A stretch of DNA of 64,000 nt from Leptolyngbya sp. CCY15150 (GTDB taxonomy: Bacteria > Cyanobacteriota > Cyanobacteriia > RECH01). Below are positions 53,096 through 62,370 of the stretch, piece after piece. The translations under genes were made by a program, and so were the position numbers. The stretch is taken from NCBI RefSeq assembly GCF_016888135.1, contig NZ_JACSWB010000147.1, forward strand, positions 232,158 through 296,157. The letters are read 5' to 3'. The notes below the pieces were generated by a model, which was not told where the DNA came from, ran no database searches, and saw only the letters and a list, made by a program, of their open reading frames with translations. Position 1 is the first letter of the stretch. Every line of letters starts with the position of its first letter.

Positions 53096-54184
53096 ATGAC
53101 ACAGCACCCGATTAGGTCACCCCAGGAACCCCACATTTCTTATCAACTCTGGGGGATGGCGATCGCGGGCTTGTGTTTGAGTGGCATAGGCCTACTGCTG
53201 CCGATCATGACACCGATCATGATGCCGCTGTTGATGGTGGTTGCTGTCGGGCTATTGCTGCAGATTTATAACCAGTCTCGCAAGAACCAACAGCTCCATA
53301 AAGCGCTTCACCGCTATCATCAACAGCTCGCCAAGCTAGAAGCCCAACAGCCTAGGTTTCAGCCTCTGCTGGATGCGATTGCTGATGAACAGCAGCAGCG
53401 GCAAGCACTAGAACGAAGGCTTACTGAACTTCAACATCAACTGGATCAGCAACAGATCCAATACCAAGCATTAGACAGCCAGCTACAGGCGGTGCAAGAG
53501 GCGTTAGACAAGGCTCGCAGCCAGTCACAAGCTAGCGAAGCCAAGCTCCTAGAGCTTACGCAAGAGAACAGCGCCTATGAGGACTGGATTGAAGAGCAAG
53601 AGCAGCGGGCCAAGGATCTTGAAGCCCAAGTCACGTCTCTTGGGACAGAACGCGATCGCCTCCAGACCCACCTCACTGAGGCTGGGGCTAGCATCGCAAC
53701 TTTAGAGAGCGATCGCCTGCAGCTAGAGGAAACCTGTCAGGAAGCTCAGCACCAGATAGCTGAGCTAGAACAGGAGCTAGAGGAAACCTGTCAGGCAGCT
53801 CAGCGCCAGATAGCTGAGCTAGAACAGGAATTAGAACCCTATCGCTTGACGCCGCCCATCTACGCTAACCGTCCTCCGCAGATGAGCAACGAGAAATTTG
53901 TCCGCCATGCCGATATCCAGCTTTTAGACTTTCCCCGCCCTGAACAGCTTGCGGAACAGGCCAAGCATCATTACCATCGCCGCAGCAGTGACCCGACCCC
54001 GCGCCCCGTGTCCCTGAATGGCATCGTCGATTATCTGAGACACGAATTCACTAACTACGATCGCTTGTGTGAGGAACTAGGTTCCTATAGCCGGCCGGCC
54101 CGCAATATTCTCAAGGCCAGAGTCAATGCCCAGATTTGGGAGCGTCTCTCGGAGATGCGGCTCACTCTTGATGATGTCGTCTGA
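53096..54184 (+). CDS. Membrane-anchored coiled-coil protein with conserved C-terminus
   Basis: 362 residues. Two closely spaced hydrophobic helices (about 18-56, LWGMAIAGLCLSGIGLLLP and MMPLLMVVAVGLLLQIY) precede a long Gln/Glu-rich coiled coil (about 60-250). It contains an 18-residue tandem duplication (LEETCQEAQHQIAELEQE then LEETCQAAQRQIAELEQE), encoded by a nearly identical 54-base DNA repeat at 53723-53830. The C-terminus (about 300-362, SLNGIVDYLRHEFTNYDRLC and RLSEMRLTLDDVV) is compact and looks conserved. I do not recognise the family. It resembles membrane-tethered scaffold or cell-division-type proteins in shape only. Confidence 0.65.
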   Translation: MTQHPIRSPQEPHISYQLWGMAIAGLCLSGIGLLLPIMTPIMMPLLMVVAVGLLLQIYNQSRKNQQLHKALHRYHQQLAKLEAQQPRFQPLLDAIADEQQQRQALERRLTELQHQLDQQQIQYQALDSQLQAVQEALDKARSQSQASEAKLLELTQENSAYEDWIEEQEQRAKDLEAQVTSLGTERDRLQTHLTEAGASIATLESDRLQLEETCQEAQHQIAELEQELEETCQAAQRQIAELEQELEPYRLTPPIYANRPPQMSNEKFVRHADIQLLDFPRPEQLAEQAKHHYHRRSSDPTPRPVSLNGIVDYLRHEFTNYDRLCEELGSYSRPARNILKARVNAQIWERLSEMRLTLDDVV

Positions 54185-54202
54185 AGCATCCCAATCCAGC
54201 GA

Positions 54203-55105
54203 CTATTCCTTGGGCGTGGCGAGGGTCAAGCGCAATCCCATGCCAATCAATCCCATGCTGGCCAGCATCACCGGCGTAATCGGCTGTTGGAAAAACAGCA
54301 GGGCCAGCAGCGCGACAAAGATCGGCACGATGCTATACACCGACGTGGCCGTGCGGGTTGGGCCGATCGCTCCCACACTGAGGTTATAGAGCAAGTAGCC
54401 TATCCCCGAGGCACCGATACCCATGTAGAGCACCGATCCCAGCGATGCAGGGGAGATCGCGCGCCATGGGCCGCCTTCCCACGCCGACAACAGCAGCAAT
54501 TGCACCACCCCAAACAGCGCTGCGTAGTAGCTGATGGTGAATCCAGAGTACCGGGCTGAAAGCTTTTTGATGATCAGGGTGTAAATCGCCCAGCAGACCA
54601 CCGCCGCCAGCATCAGACCATCGCCCCGATTGAACGTGAGGTGCAGGAGAGTGCTGATCTGCCCACGGGTGAGTAGGAACAGTACCCCAAGCACGGCCAG
54701 ACCGCAGCCCAGATAGTTTTTCAGCAGCAACCGTTCCCGAAGGGCGATCGCTGCCAGACTGCCGGTGACCACAGGACTGAAGGCATTAATGATGGCGCTG
54801 TTGGCGACCTCGGTGTAGCGCAGGCTGGAGAAAAACAGCACATGGTAGCCCACCACGCCAAAGAGACCCAGCAGGGCCATGGGCAACACATCTGCCCGCG
54901 CCAACCGTAGGGACTGGCGACCATAGTGTCGCACCAACAGACTTAAAAACACAAGGGCGATCGCATACCGCCAAAACGATGTGGTGATCGGGCCCATATC
55001 CAACGTGGTGAACTTCCCGGCCACAAAGCTACCTGCAAACAGAGCGCTGGTCACCAAGGGTAAAAGAATTCGCCGTCTGCCTTGCCCGAAGAGTCCCTGA
55101 CCCAT
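54203..55105 (-). CDS. EamA-family (DMT) transporter
   Basis: 300 residues, ten hydrophobic helices in two EamA repeats (first about 12-140, second about 155-290). It starts at ATG 55105 with GAGGA at seven bases; a TTG at 55117 is also open. Motifs: LPLVTSALFAGSFVAGKFT and PITTSFWRYAIALVFLSLL in the first half, YAAVVCWAIYTLIIKKL-like text (AAVVCWAIYTLIIKKLS) in the second. DMT proteins export amino acids, nucleosides or other small metabolites. Divergent from an Lrp-family regulator, which may control it. Confidence 0.9.
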   Translation of the reverse strand: MGQGLFGQGRRRILLPLVTSALFAGSFVAGKFTTLDMGPITTSFWRYAIALVFLSLLVRHYGRQSLRLARADVLPMALLGLFGVVGYHVLFFSSLRYTEVANSAIINAFSPVVTGSLAAIALRERLLLKNYLGCGLAVLGVLFLLTRGQISTLLHLTFNRGDGLMLAAVVCWAIYTLIIKKLSARYSGFTISYYAALFGVVQLLLLSAWEGGPWRAISPASLGSVLYMGIGASGIGYLLYNLSVGAIGPTRTATSVYSIVPIFVALLALLFFQQPITPVMLASMGLIGMGLRLTLATPKE

Positions 55106-55287
55106 GAATGTCCTCAAATCAGCCCTTAGCTACTCTAGCAGCAGGGTTTACAGCTCGATCGATCAGTCTCCGATCGCCTCCGAATCTAGACGATGGTCAA
55201 AATCCCATAAAAACATTGTTTTACAAGTCAAATATCGGATCTCAATTTAGAAAAGAAAGCTAAGATCGTTTTTAAGTTTATAAACGA

Positions 55288-55764
55288 ATGATCATGCTGG
55301 ATTCTGTTGACTATCGAGTGCTGTATCACCTAATGCGCCAGGGACGGATGACTTGGGCAGATTTGGCTGGAGTGCTATCCCTGTCGTCTCCAGCCGCTGC
55401 TGATCGCGTGCGGCGACTGGAAGAGCGCGGCGTGATTACCGGGTATGCGGCGGCGATCGCCCCTGAGCTGATTGGGCTAGACCTATTGGCGTTTATCTTC
55501 GTGACCCTTGAGCATCCTCGCCACTGTGAAACGTTTGTAGAGCGTATCCAGGCCATGGACGATGTGCAGGAATGTCATCACCTAGCCGGAGAGGATGACT
55601 ACATGCTGAAGGTACGCTGCCGCCACACGCGCCATCTTGAACAGGTGATTAGCCATCACATCAAAGGCATTCCCGGTGTCGTGCGCACCCGGACAGCGAT
55701 CGCCCTTTCAACGATTAAAGAAACCACTCGCCTTCCCTTAGATCTTGATGGAGGCACACCATGA
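55288..55764 (+). CDS. Lrp/AsnC-family transcriptional regulator
   Basis: 158 residues. N-terminal helix-turn-helix (about 10-55: DYRVLYHLMRQGRMTWADLA, then SSPAAADRVRRLEERGVI) and C-terminal RAM ligand-binding domain (about 65-145: LLAFIFVTLEHPRH, VQECHHLAGEDDYMLKVRC). It probably senses an amino acid and controls the overlapping LysE exporter gene (ATG at 55761 overlaps this stop as ATGA) and perhaps the divergent EamA gene. The AT-rich 180-base space between the two divergent genes is a likely operator. ATG 55288 or 55294 both possible. Confidence 0.92.
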   Translation: MIMLDSVDYRVLYHLMRQGRMTWADLAGVLSLSSPAAADRVRRLEERGVITGYAAAIAPELIGLDLLAFIFVTLEHPRHCETFVERIQAMDDVQECHHLAGEDDYMLKVRCRHTRHLEQVISHHIKGIPGVVRTRTAIALSTIKETTRLPLDLDGGTP

Positions 55765-56363
55765 GCGATGTTTTACTGCGGGGTATTGTCATCGGGTTGG
55801 CGATCGCTGCCCCGGTGGGCCCCATCGGTCTGCTGTGCATCCGTCGCACCTTGGCGGCGGGACGCTGGGCTGGGTTAGTATCGGGCATGGGAGCTGCGAC
55901 CGCCGATGCAATCTATGGCTGTATTGCTGGGTTTGGCCTAACGTTCATCTCACAGATGCTCATCGATCAAGCCATTTGGCTGCGATTGATTGGTGGTCTA
56001 TTCCTCTGCTATCTCGGCATCAAAACGATCGTGACGCCTGCCGCTAGCCAAGCTGCCCCCGTGACCCATGCCGGTCTGGCGGGCATGTATGTCTCAACCT
56101 TGGCGCTGACGATCACCAATCCCCTGACTATTCTGTCTTTTGTGGGAATTTTTGCCGGTTTAGGCATGGCCACAGCGGCTCAACCGGGTCTAGAAGCCGC
56201 TCAACTCGTGTTTGGCGTTTTCCTGGGATCGGCGATGTGGTGGTTGATTTTGAGCAGTGGTGCTAATCTATTGCGAGGAAAACTGACGCAACAGTTAACC
56301 TGGATTAACCGAATCTCGGGGAGCATTTTGGTGGTGTTTGGCGTAATTGCCCTGAATCTTTAA
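55761..56363 (+). CDS. LysE-family amino-acid exporter
   Basis: 200 residues, about six TM helices. Signature near the N-terminus: IAAPVGPIGLLCIRRTLAAG, then GMGAATADAIYGCIAGFGL, LFLCYLGIKTI and TNPLTILSFVGIFAGLG, all LysE/RhtB family positions. Translation is coupled to the Lrp-like regulator by the ATGA overlap. LysE exporters paired with Lrp-type (or LysG) regulators relieve excess of an amino acid. The substrate is unknown. Confidence 0.9.
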   Translation: MSDVLLRGIVIGLAIAAPVGPIGLLCIRRTLAAGRWAGLVSGMGAATADAIYGCIAGFGLTFISQMLIDQAIWLRLIGGLFLCYLGIKTIVTPAASQAAPVTHAGLAGMYVSTLALTITNPLTILSFVGIFAGLGMATAAQPGLEAAQLVFGVFLGSAMWWLILSSGANLLRGKLTQQLTWINRISGSILVVFGVIALNL

Positions 56364-56453
56364 GCGGACACCTGTAAAACAGAGAGGCTGTCCGTTTCAA
56401 TCGTGTCGTAGTTTCTAATCGTGTTGTAACTGATAGATAATCTTGCCTTGCGA

Positions 56454-57635
56454 ATGACCCTCTCGCGCATTACGGTGACATGGTTTAGTTTAGGGCTGGC
56501 GATCGCCCTAGCTCTTTTTCTGTGGGTGCAGGGTGGGGTGCTAGGTGTCCCGAGAGCGATCGCCCAGTCCACAGAATCGGTGGAGAGTTTACAGCAAGAG
56601 CAGCAACGCCTAGAGCAAGAGCGTCAGCAGGTTCAAGAAGAACGCGATCGCTTAGAAAATCTAGAAGGATCGGCAACCCAGCGTCTGGATGGTCTCCAAT
56701 CCACCCTGCGCGCCACGACAGAACAAATTCAGTACAACGAAGAGCAGCTTCAAATTGCCAACCAGCGCCTGAGTAGTTTGGTGGCAGCTCTAGCGGCAGC
56801 AGAAGATCAGTACCAAGAACAGCAGTTTGCCACGGTGGCGCGGCTGCGCTATCTACAGCGCCAACCCAGTCAACAGGGATGGGCGCTGTTGCTGCAAAGC
56901 CAAAACCTCAATGATTTCATGACTCGGCGACGACAGTTGAAACTGGTCTATCAGTCTGACCGTATTATTCTTGGCGATCTCAAAGTCCACGCCGATGAAA
57001 TTGATCGGCAGCGGCGTACGATTGCCCGCCAAAAAAATGAAATTGCCCTGCTCACCCAAGAACTCTTGGCCCAGCGATCGGAAGTGGAAGCCCAAGCTCA
57101 AAATCAACAGGCTCTGATTAGCCGCCTCCGGGATGATCGAGAGGCCTTGGAGGAAGCCGAAGAGCAACTGTCCCGAGATTCTGCCAACATAGCGGTCTTA
57201 ATTCAGCAGCGGATGGCGGTGCCCTCCGGGCGCGGCCCAGTGGTTCGCGGTACGGGGCAGTTTAGCTATCCCAATGACGGTTTTATTACAAGTTCTTTTG
57301 GGTGGCGATCGCATCCCATCCTAGGCTATGAGCGATTCCATGCCGGTGTAGATTTTGGCTCAGACTATGGCAGCACCATCCGCGCCGCCGATAGTGGCGT
57401 CGTGATTTATGCCGACTGGTATGGTGGCTATGGTCTATCGGTGATTGTGGATCATGGCGGCGGGCTCACCACGCTCTATGCCCACTCCAGCGATCTCTAC
57501 GTCTCTGAAGGGCAAAGCGTGCAACGCGGGCAAGCGATCGCTGCCGTAGGATCGACAGGTCTGTCCACCGGGCCCCACCTCCACTTTGAGGTGCGTGCCA
57601 ATGGTGAACCGGTGGATCCCATGCAGTATCTCTAG
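56454..57635 (+). CDS. EnvC/NlpD-like M23 peptidase-domain protein
   Basis: 393 residues from ATG 56454. A signal peptide or N-terminal anchor (about 1-38, FSLGLAIALALFLWVQGG) precedes a long coiled coil (about 40-270, Gln/Glu-rich). The C-terminal LytM/M23 domain is from about 290. Zn motif HAGVDFG (HxxxD) and HLHFEVR (HxH) are both present, so the domain is catalytically plausible, unlike degenerate EnvC; the family either cleaves or activates cleavage of septal peptidoglycan. No ftsE/ftsX or amidase is adjacent. Confidence 0.9.
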   Translation: MTLSRITVTWFSLGLAIALALFLWVQGGVLGVPRAIAQSTESVESLQQEQQRLEQERQQVQEERDRLENLEGSATQRLDGLQSTLRATTEQIQYNEEQLQIANQRLSSLVAALAAAEDQYQEQQFATVARLRYLQRQPSQQGWALLLQSQNLNDFMTRRRQLKLVYQSDRIILGDLKVHADEIDRQRRTIARQKNEIALLTQELLAQRSEVEAQAQNQQALISRLRDDREALEEAEEQLSRDSANIAVLIQQRMAVPSGRGPVVRGTGQFSYPNDGFITSSFGWRSHPILGYERFHAGVDFGSDYGSTIRAADSGVVIYADWYGGYGLSVIVDHGGGLTTLYAHSSDLYVSEGQSVQRGQAIAAVGSTGLSTGPHLHFEVRANGEPVDPMQYL

Positions 57636-57724
57636 GGCACCGTTTCACAACCTTGAGATCCTATGGCAAAGGCCCCCTACTGAACAGCAAGGGGCGGTCT
57701 AGATGATTCGGAGTAGCTCTTCGC

Positions 57725-58048
57725 TTAGGAAGCGAGGGCGACTTCCACCATCTGTTGCAATTCACCATTTTGGTAGAGTTCGATCAGGATATCTGATCCA
57801 CCCACAAACTCCCCGTTGATGTAAACCTGGGGAATGGTCGGCCAGTTTGAGAATTCTTTAATACCTTGACGAACCTCTTGATCGGCTAGCACATCAACTG
57901 TGCTAAAGGGCACGCCTAAGGAATTGAGAATTTGTACGACATTATTGGAAAATCCACATTGGGGCATGAGTTTATTGCCCTTCATGAAGACCACAATTTT
58001 GTCTTGGTTGACCAAAGAAGAAAGTCGATCGTTAATGTCTGAAGTCAT
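57725..58048 (-). CDS. grxD: Monothiol CGFS glutaredoxin (Grx4/GrxD-like)
   Basis: 107 residues, family-typical. Signature [14 protein letters not shown] with the CGFS active site, the upstream Lys (FMKGNKL) that contacts glutathione, and [18 protein letters not shown] with the cis-Pro. CGFS glutaredoxins hold [2Fe-2S] clusters and hand them on or sense iron rather than reduce disulfides. A BolA-family gene lies about 200 bases upstream on the same strand; BolA and CGFS Grx form heterocomplexes in many organisms. Confidence 0.95.
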   Translation of the reverse strand: MTSDINDRLSSLVNQDKIVVFMKGNKLMPQCGFSNNVVQILNSLGVPFSTVDVLADQEVRQGIKEFSNWPTIPQVYINGEFVGGSDILIELYQNGELQQMVEVALAS

Positions 58049-58256
58049 AGCGTTCTAGGAAATGAGCCAATTGGTTCTATGGTACTCGTCTACCCAGCCA
58101 TCGTTGCGTTGGATTCACGAATAGTCAGGATTGATCTAATACAATACCCCCAGGGGCCGGCATGGGAGTGGGAGGCGATCGCCTGCAGTCGTTATAAGAT
58201 TCAGCCCCCTATGGTGGTAGACCATGACCTAGGCGACCCATGGCCACTGCTAAGCC

Positions 58257-58514
58257 CTAGGCTGGCTGTTGTTCTGCCCACTGTTGAGGGGTGTAGGTTT
58301 TGAGGGCTAGAGCATGAATGGCCTCCGAAGACATGGCCTGTTTCACCGCTCCATACACGAGCTGGTGTTGTTGAACTAATCCTTTGCCCTCAAAGGCAGA
58401 CGATACGACAATCACCTGATAATGATCTCCGCCCCCCGTGAGGTCTTGCACCTGCACCTGAGCGTCAGACAGTCCAGTTTTAATCATCAATTCAACTTGA
58501 TCTGGGCTAACCAC
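58257..58514 (-). CDS. BolA-family protein
   Basis: 85 residues from GTG 58514, with AGAGGT six bases before it; the open frame upstream of this is not used. The BolA fold: [70 protein letters not shown]. The invariant His in the RHR/HQ region (QQHQLVYGA) that ligates the shared [2Fe-2S] is present. It is next to the CGFS glutaredoxin gene, its expected partner. Confidence 0.9.
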   Translation of the reverse strand: MVSPDQVELMIKTGLSDAQVQVQDLTGGGDHYQVIVVSSAFEGKGLVQQHQLVYGAVKQAMSSEAIHALALKTYTPQQWAEQQPA

Positions 58515-58663
58515 TGCACGACCTCTACTTATGTTCAAAACATCCGATACGCATCTGTTGTAAACCCAGTTTAACGGTTGGTCTGGGTCACACGCGGGTC
58601 TAGCCACTGCAGATTGACTATTGCAAAAGACGGGCTAAGCCGATGGATCTCAATCAACCGTAT

Positions 58664-58840
58664 TGTAGGGCGCTGTCAGGCGCAGCCATAACGCACCATT
58701 TCGCTAGGTTTCGACGGGTTACGCTGCGCTAACCCATCCTACCCATAGCTACTAAACTATAGGGTGCTGTTAGGCAAAGCCGTAACGCACCGTTTTGTGA
58801 GGTTTCCATGGGTGACGCTGACCCTAACCCATCTGCGGCT
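58664..58840. repeat. Two direct copies of a palindromic dispersed repeat
   Basis: Copy A (58664-58743) and copy B (58758-about 58840) share TAGGG(C/T)GCTGT(C/T)AGGC, ...AACGCACC and GGGT(T/G)ACGCTG...CTAACCCAT. Internal hairpins such as GGGTTA.../...TAACCC occur in each. A reverse-oriented relative lies at 12899-12985. Situated between the bolA gene and the end of the helical-repeat gene. Confidence 0.65.
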
Positions 58841-58855
58841 TGCGCTTGATGTAGC

Positions 58856-59509
58856 CTAGGGGGTGTTGGGTGAGATGGTGGTTGAGCCGCCGGATTGTTC
58901 GCGAGGGTAGGGAGAGTTGACAAATCCTAGTTCAAACAACTGCTGGTAGGCCTGTTGCCCTAGCTGGCGAGTCGGTTGTTGGCTGCGGATGATTTGAACC
59001 AAGAGCGGTACGGCGAGTTCAGGCTGGTCTTGGGCCCGGTGTACGAGTGCTAATTGGTAGGTAGCTTGGTCACGCATTTGGGCTGTTTCTAGGGCCTGGG
59101 CTCTGAGATCGTCTGTAATGCGGGTATCGACTCCAGAAAAGCTGGAGGCAAGCTGTTGGTAGAAGTTGGAAAGTTGGTTGAATACCTGCCGTGCGTCTTG
59201 AAGGCGGCTTTGGGCGGTGGTGTAGTCTTGGGAGGCTACAGCGGTCTGGGCCTGCTGCATGAGGCGTTGTCCACCCGCAAGACTCAAAATTGTTCCATCT
59301 TGAGCTAGGGGGCGCAGATCATCAAATGCGTCCGGTTGTTCTGGGAAATCTTCTAGCTCTTCTAGATCAGACGGCTCCTCAAGAGACTCATCATCTACCG
59401 TGATGGATTGAGCATACCCACTTGTGGGGGCAAGTAAAAAAACGGCAAGAGCTGCCGACAATACCACGCGACTCGCGTGCAAACGTGAGCGAACAAGTCT
59501 GAACATCAT
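58856..59509 (-). CDS. Secreted helical-repeat (TPR-like) protein of unknown function
   Basis: About 217 residues from ATG 59509 (an ATG three codons... next to it at 59506, and one at 59578, are alternatives; none has a clear Shine-Dalgarno). Signal peptide ends about TSGYAQS. An acidic linker (DDESLEEPSDLEELEDFPEQ) precedes helical pairs: LMQQAQTAVASQDYTTAQSR, LQDARQVFNQLSNFYQQLA, ATYQLALVHRAQDQPELAVP, QQAYQQLFELGF. The pattern suits two or three TPR-like units in the periplasm or lumen. I do not recognise the family; the repeat region sits after its stop. Confidence 0.65.
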   Translation of the reverse strand: MMFRLVRSRLHASRVVLSAALAVFLLAPTSGYAQSITVDDESLEEPSDLEELEDFPEQPDAFDDLRPLAQDGTILSLAGGQRLMQQAQTAVASQDYTTAQSRLQDARQVFNQLSNFYQQLASSFSGVDTRITDDLRAQALETAQMRDQATYQLALVHRAQDQPELAVPLLVQIIRSQQPTRQLGQQAYQQLFELGFVNSPYPREQSGGSTTISPNTP

Positions 59510-60208
59510 GGTGCAACTGAGTATGACTATGGGCAGTCTGAATGTGGATTTGATCTTCGCGTATCTTACCATTGCCACTCCCCTCTTGAGAGAGATGGTA
59601 TGAATGAGGGGGTGGTTTCGATCGCTCTCCCTAAGCTACGGGTTAATACTTATGCAGCCAGTTTCTAGATGTAGAATCAATCGTGATCTTGCTACTCTAC
59701 AGTAGGTGTGCCTCTGGATCCTGACGACTCATGGCACTATCCGGAACTCTTTCTAGGAAGGTTGGCCAACGTCGCTTTCGGCGATGGATGATGATGGGTT
59801 CAAGCAGCCGATGGCTAGGCGATCGCGTCAGCAACCCTAGCCTAGTCAAGATCTAAACGGCGATCGCCTATAGAATCTGGATGGTTCACTCAGTCCTTGG
59901 ACGACGTCAGATGGATCAAGTTCCGCCTGGGATCGGGTTGTCCATGGGGTATCTATGAACCGAGATGGTATGAACCAAAATGCTTGGTATCCTCATGGTT
60001 GAGGTCACTCCATTGGCTTGAATCGCTCTTAATCATCGGGAGCATCCCAGTTTCGCAAGTTGACCCTCATCCCCCAACCCCTTCTCCCAAAAAAGGGAGA
60101 AGGGGAGCTGGATTCAAAGTCCCTCGCCCGACTTGGGAGAGGGATTTAGGGTGAGGGTTACAAAAGTGGGATGCACCCTAATCATCCTTGTCAGGTAGGA
60201 GTTTGTGT
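59510..60208. other. Intergenic region with a C-rich palindromic element
   Basis: About 700 bases. It holds the repeat at 60062-60161 (listed separately) and no ORF I can support; the plus-strand frame 59897-60154 consists largely of the repeat. TAGGAG lies at 60195-60200, the ribosome-binding site of the protease gene. Confidence 0.45.
60062..60161. repeat. C-rich dispersed palindromic repeat
   Basis: Inner perfect stem of 11 bases CCCCTTCTCCC (60078-60088) and GGGAGAAGGGG (60095-60105) around AAAAAA. An outer imperfect inverted repeat pairs the opening ACCCTCATCCC with the closing GGGTGAGGGT. A short relative is at 50238-50263. Elements of this look (ACCCTCACCCC...) are widespread in cyanobacterial spacers. 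Confidence 0.65.
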
Positions 60209-62326
60209 ATGACTGGTTTTGTAAATCAGCCGGATCGGTCGTCGGACAATCCTTTTGATCCCGCGCTACTGGCCGATCATGAAGGTTTGATCTTGCAGCG
60301 AGGCGGGGAAGAATTAGTGCTACACAAATCCAGCGATCGCTTCACGGTGCGGGCGATGGAAGGGCGATCGCTGTCGGGGCTGTCTCGTCATCCAGCGGTG
60401 CAAATGATGCGCCCCATTGCCGGCATGGATCTGACGGAAGTGCAGGTGGAGGCTAGTCAGCTTGAGTCGGTGATGGTCTTTGCTCGCAGCTCCGACGATG
60501 TGCGTTTTGCCAGCCATGTTTACGAAATGGATGGGGTGTCCCACACACCGGCCTACCTCAGTGATGAGTTAACCGTCCAGTTTGCGCCGGGTATTGATTT
60601 AACCAGCATTCAAGCGATCGCCACCAGCATGGGGCTCCAGCTCGTGAAACCGATCGCCGGCGCTCCTCAAGCTTTTATTTTCCACGTTACCAAAGATGCC
60701 ACGGCCAATCCGGTGAAGCTCGCCAATCGCCTTGCGGAACGGCCGGAGGTGCTCTCGGCCGAGCCCGATGTGATTGTGCGCACCCAGCCCTACTACCGTC
60801 CCCAGGTGTCGCACTATGGCAAGCAATGGTATCTCCAGCATGATGGCGGCGATCAGCTCAAGGAGGGCATTCACCTCTCCATGGAAGCGGCTTGGGAGAT
60901 CACCCGAGGCGATCGCTCGGTGATCATTGCCGTCGCTGATGACGGTTTTGATCTCAATCATCCAGACTTCCAGGGGAAGGGCAAGATGGTTGCACCCAAG
61001 GATATGCGTAGGCAGGATGCTGTGCCGATGCCGGAGGCGGATTTAGAAAGCCATGGTACGGCAGTTGCTGGGTTGGCGATCGCTGAAGAAAATGGTGCAG
61101 GCATTGTGGGGGTTGCGCCGGGCTGTGCCTTCATGCCAATTCGTACCTCCTCGTTCCTCAACGATCGCTCGGTTGAAGAGCTGTTTGATTGGGCTACAGA
61201 ACAGGGAGCTGCCGTGGTTTCCTGTAGCTGGGGAGCGACCGCAGTGCATTACCCCCTCTCTACCCGGCAGCGGGCCGCCATTAGTCGCGCCGCCACGGAA
61301 GGACGCAACGGCAAGGGTTGTGTGGTCGTTTTTGCTGCTGGCAACACCAATCGTCCGGTCAGCGGTACGGTCAATGAACTGGGCTGGCCCAGCAATGTGC
61401 TGCGCGGCCCCACCGAGTGGCTGAATGGCTTTGCCGTCCATCCCGATGTGATCACCGTCTCGGCCTGCACCAGTGTGGGAGAGAAGGCTGCCTACAGCAA
61501 CTGGGGAACGAACATTTCTGTCTGTGCGCCGAGTAACAACGTTCCCCCCGATGTCTTTCTGCCCGAAACCGGTTATGTGGTTGCGCCGCCGCCCATTCAA
61601 AAGGTGTTGGAGGGCAAGGGTATGGTAACCAGCGATCGCTTGGGCAGCAAAGGCTATACTCCCGGCGACTACACCGAATCCTTTGGGGGAACATCGGCAG
61701 CTTGCCCGCTCGTTGCGGGGGTTGCGGCCCTGGTTCTGTCGGTGAACCCTGATCTCACGGCTCGGGAGGTGAAGCAACTGCTGCAAAACACGGCGGACAA
61801 GATTCTAGATTCCCAGCCCGATCCACAGTTTGGGGAAAGCTACGGCACCTACGATGCCAATGGGCATTCTCGCTGGTTTGGCTACGGTAAAGTCAATGCC
61901 CACCGGGCAGTTCAAGCGGCGCAACAACAGCGGCGATCGCCCTCCAGCATCCGGCAACGCCTGCGTCAGTCCTCCACGGGATTGACCGACATTCCAGACA
62001 ACTTGCCCTTAGGAATGACCAGCGCCCTGCGGATAGATTCGGGCAATCCCATTCAAGACATCCAGATCTCCCTCGACATTCAGCATAGCTATCTGGGGGA
62101 TTTGGAAATTAGTCTGGAGTCACCCACGGGGCTGCGCCTGCTGCTGCAGGGACGCACGTTGGGTAATCAAACTCGGCTGAACCAACGCTACAATCTGGAC
62201 AATACTCCAGCCCTACGCCAACTGCTGTATCAAACAGCAGCAGGGGTTTGGAAGCTCACCATCGTAGACTGTGCGCCTGAACATACGGGCTGGCTGAATC
62301 GTTGGGAGCTAGACATTGGCGTATAG
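60209..62326 (+). CDS. Subtilisin-type serine protease with proprotein-convertase P domain (PrcA-like)
   Basis: About 705 residues from ATG 60209 (TAGGAG at nine bases). An N-terminal pro-region of about 200 residues lacks a signal peptide. The peptidase S8 domain has the catalytic triad: Asp in VADDGFDLNHPDF, His in SHGTAVAGLAIAEE, Ser in GGTSAACPLVAGVAAL. The oxyanion Asn is in VVFAAGNTNRP. The last 140 residues form a P domain (LRIDSGNPIQDIQISLDIQH, WKLTIVDCAPEHTGWLNRW). The combination matches the calcium-dependent protease PrcA of Anabaena; whether Ca is bound here is not visible. Tandem repeats follow the stop. Confidence 0.9.
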   Translation: MTGFVNQPDRSSDNPFDPALLADHEGLILQRGGEELVLHKSSDRFTVRAMEGRSLSGLSRHPAVQMMRPIAGMDLTEVQVEASQLESVMVFARSSDDVRFASHVYEMDGVSHTPAYLSDELTVQFAPGIDLTSIQAIATSMGLQLVKPIAGAPQAFIFHVTKDATANPVKLANRLAERPEVLSAEPDVIVRTQPYYRPQVSHYGKQWYLQHDGGDQLKEGIHLSMEAAWEITRGDRSVIIAVADDGFDLNHPDFQGKGKMVAPKDMRRQDAVPMPEADLESHGTAVAGLAIAEENGAGIVGVAPGCAFMPIRTSSFLNDRSVEELFDWATEQGAAVVSCSWGATAVHYPLSTRQRAAISRAATEGRNGKGCVVVFAAGNTNRPVSGTVNELGWPSNVLRGPTEWLNGFAVHPDVITVSACTSVGEKAAYSNWGTNISVCAPSNNVPPDVFLPETGYVVAPPPIQKVLEGKGMVTSDRLGSKGYTPGDYTESFGGTSAACPLVAGVAALVLSVNPDLTAREVKQLLQNTADKILDSQPDPQFGESYGTYDANGHSRWFGYGKVNAHRAVQAAQQQRRSPSSIRQRLRQSSTGLTDIPDNLPLGMTSALRIDSGNPIQDIQISLDIQHSYLGDLEISLESPTGLRLLLQGRTLGNQTRLNQRYNLDNTPALRQLLYQTAAGVWKLTIVDCAPEHTGWLNRWELDIGV

Positions 62327-62370
62327 GTGGGAGGCCGTAGCGATTGGCAAGCCTTTCGACGTCGCTCTAG

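Noticed and set aside
59897..60154. 85-codon ORF on the plus strand
   Set aside because: It is mostly the C-rich dispersed repeat and has no ribosome-binding site.
61043..61786. Long open frame on the minus strand inside the protease gene
   Set aside because: Antisense shadow of a strongly conserved subtilisin; no ribosome-binding site and an implausible His/Gly/Arg-rich product.
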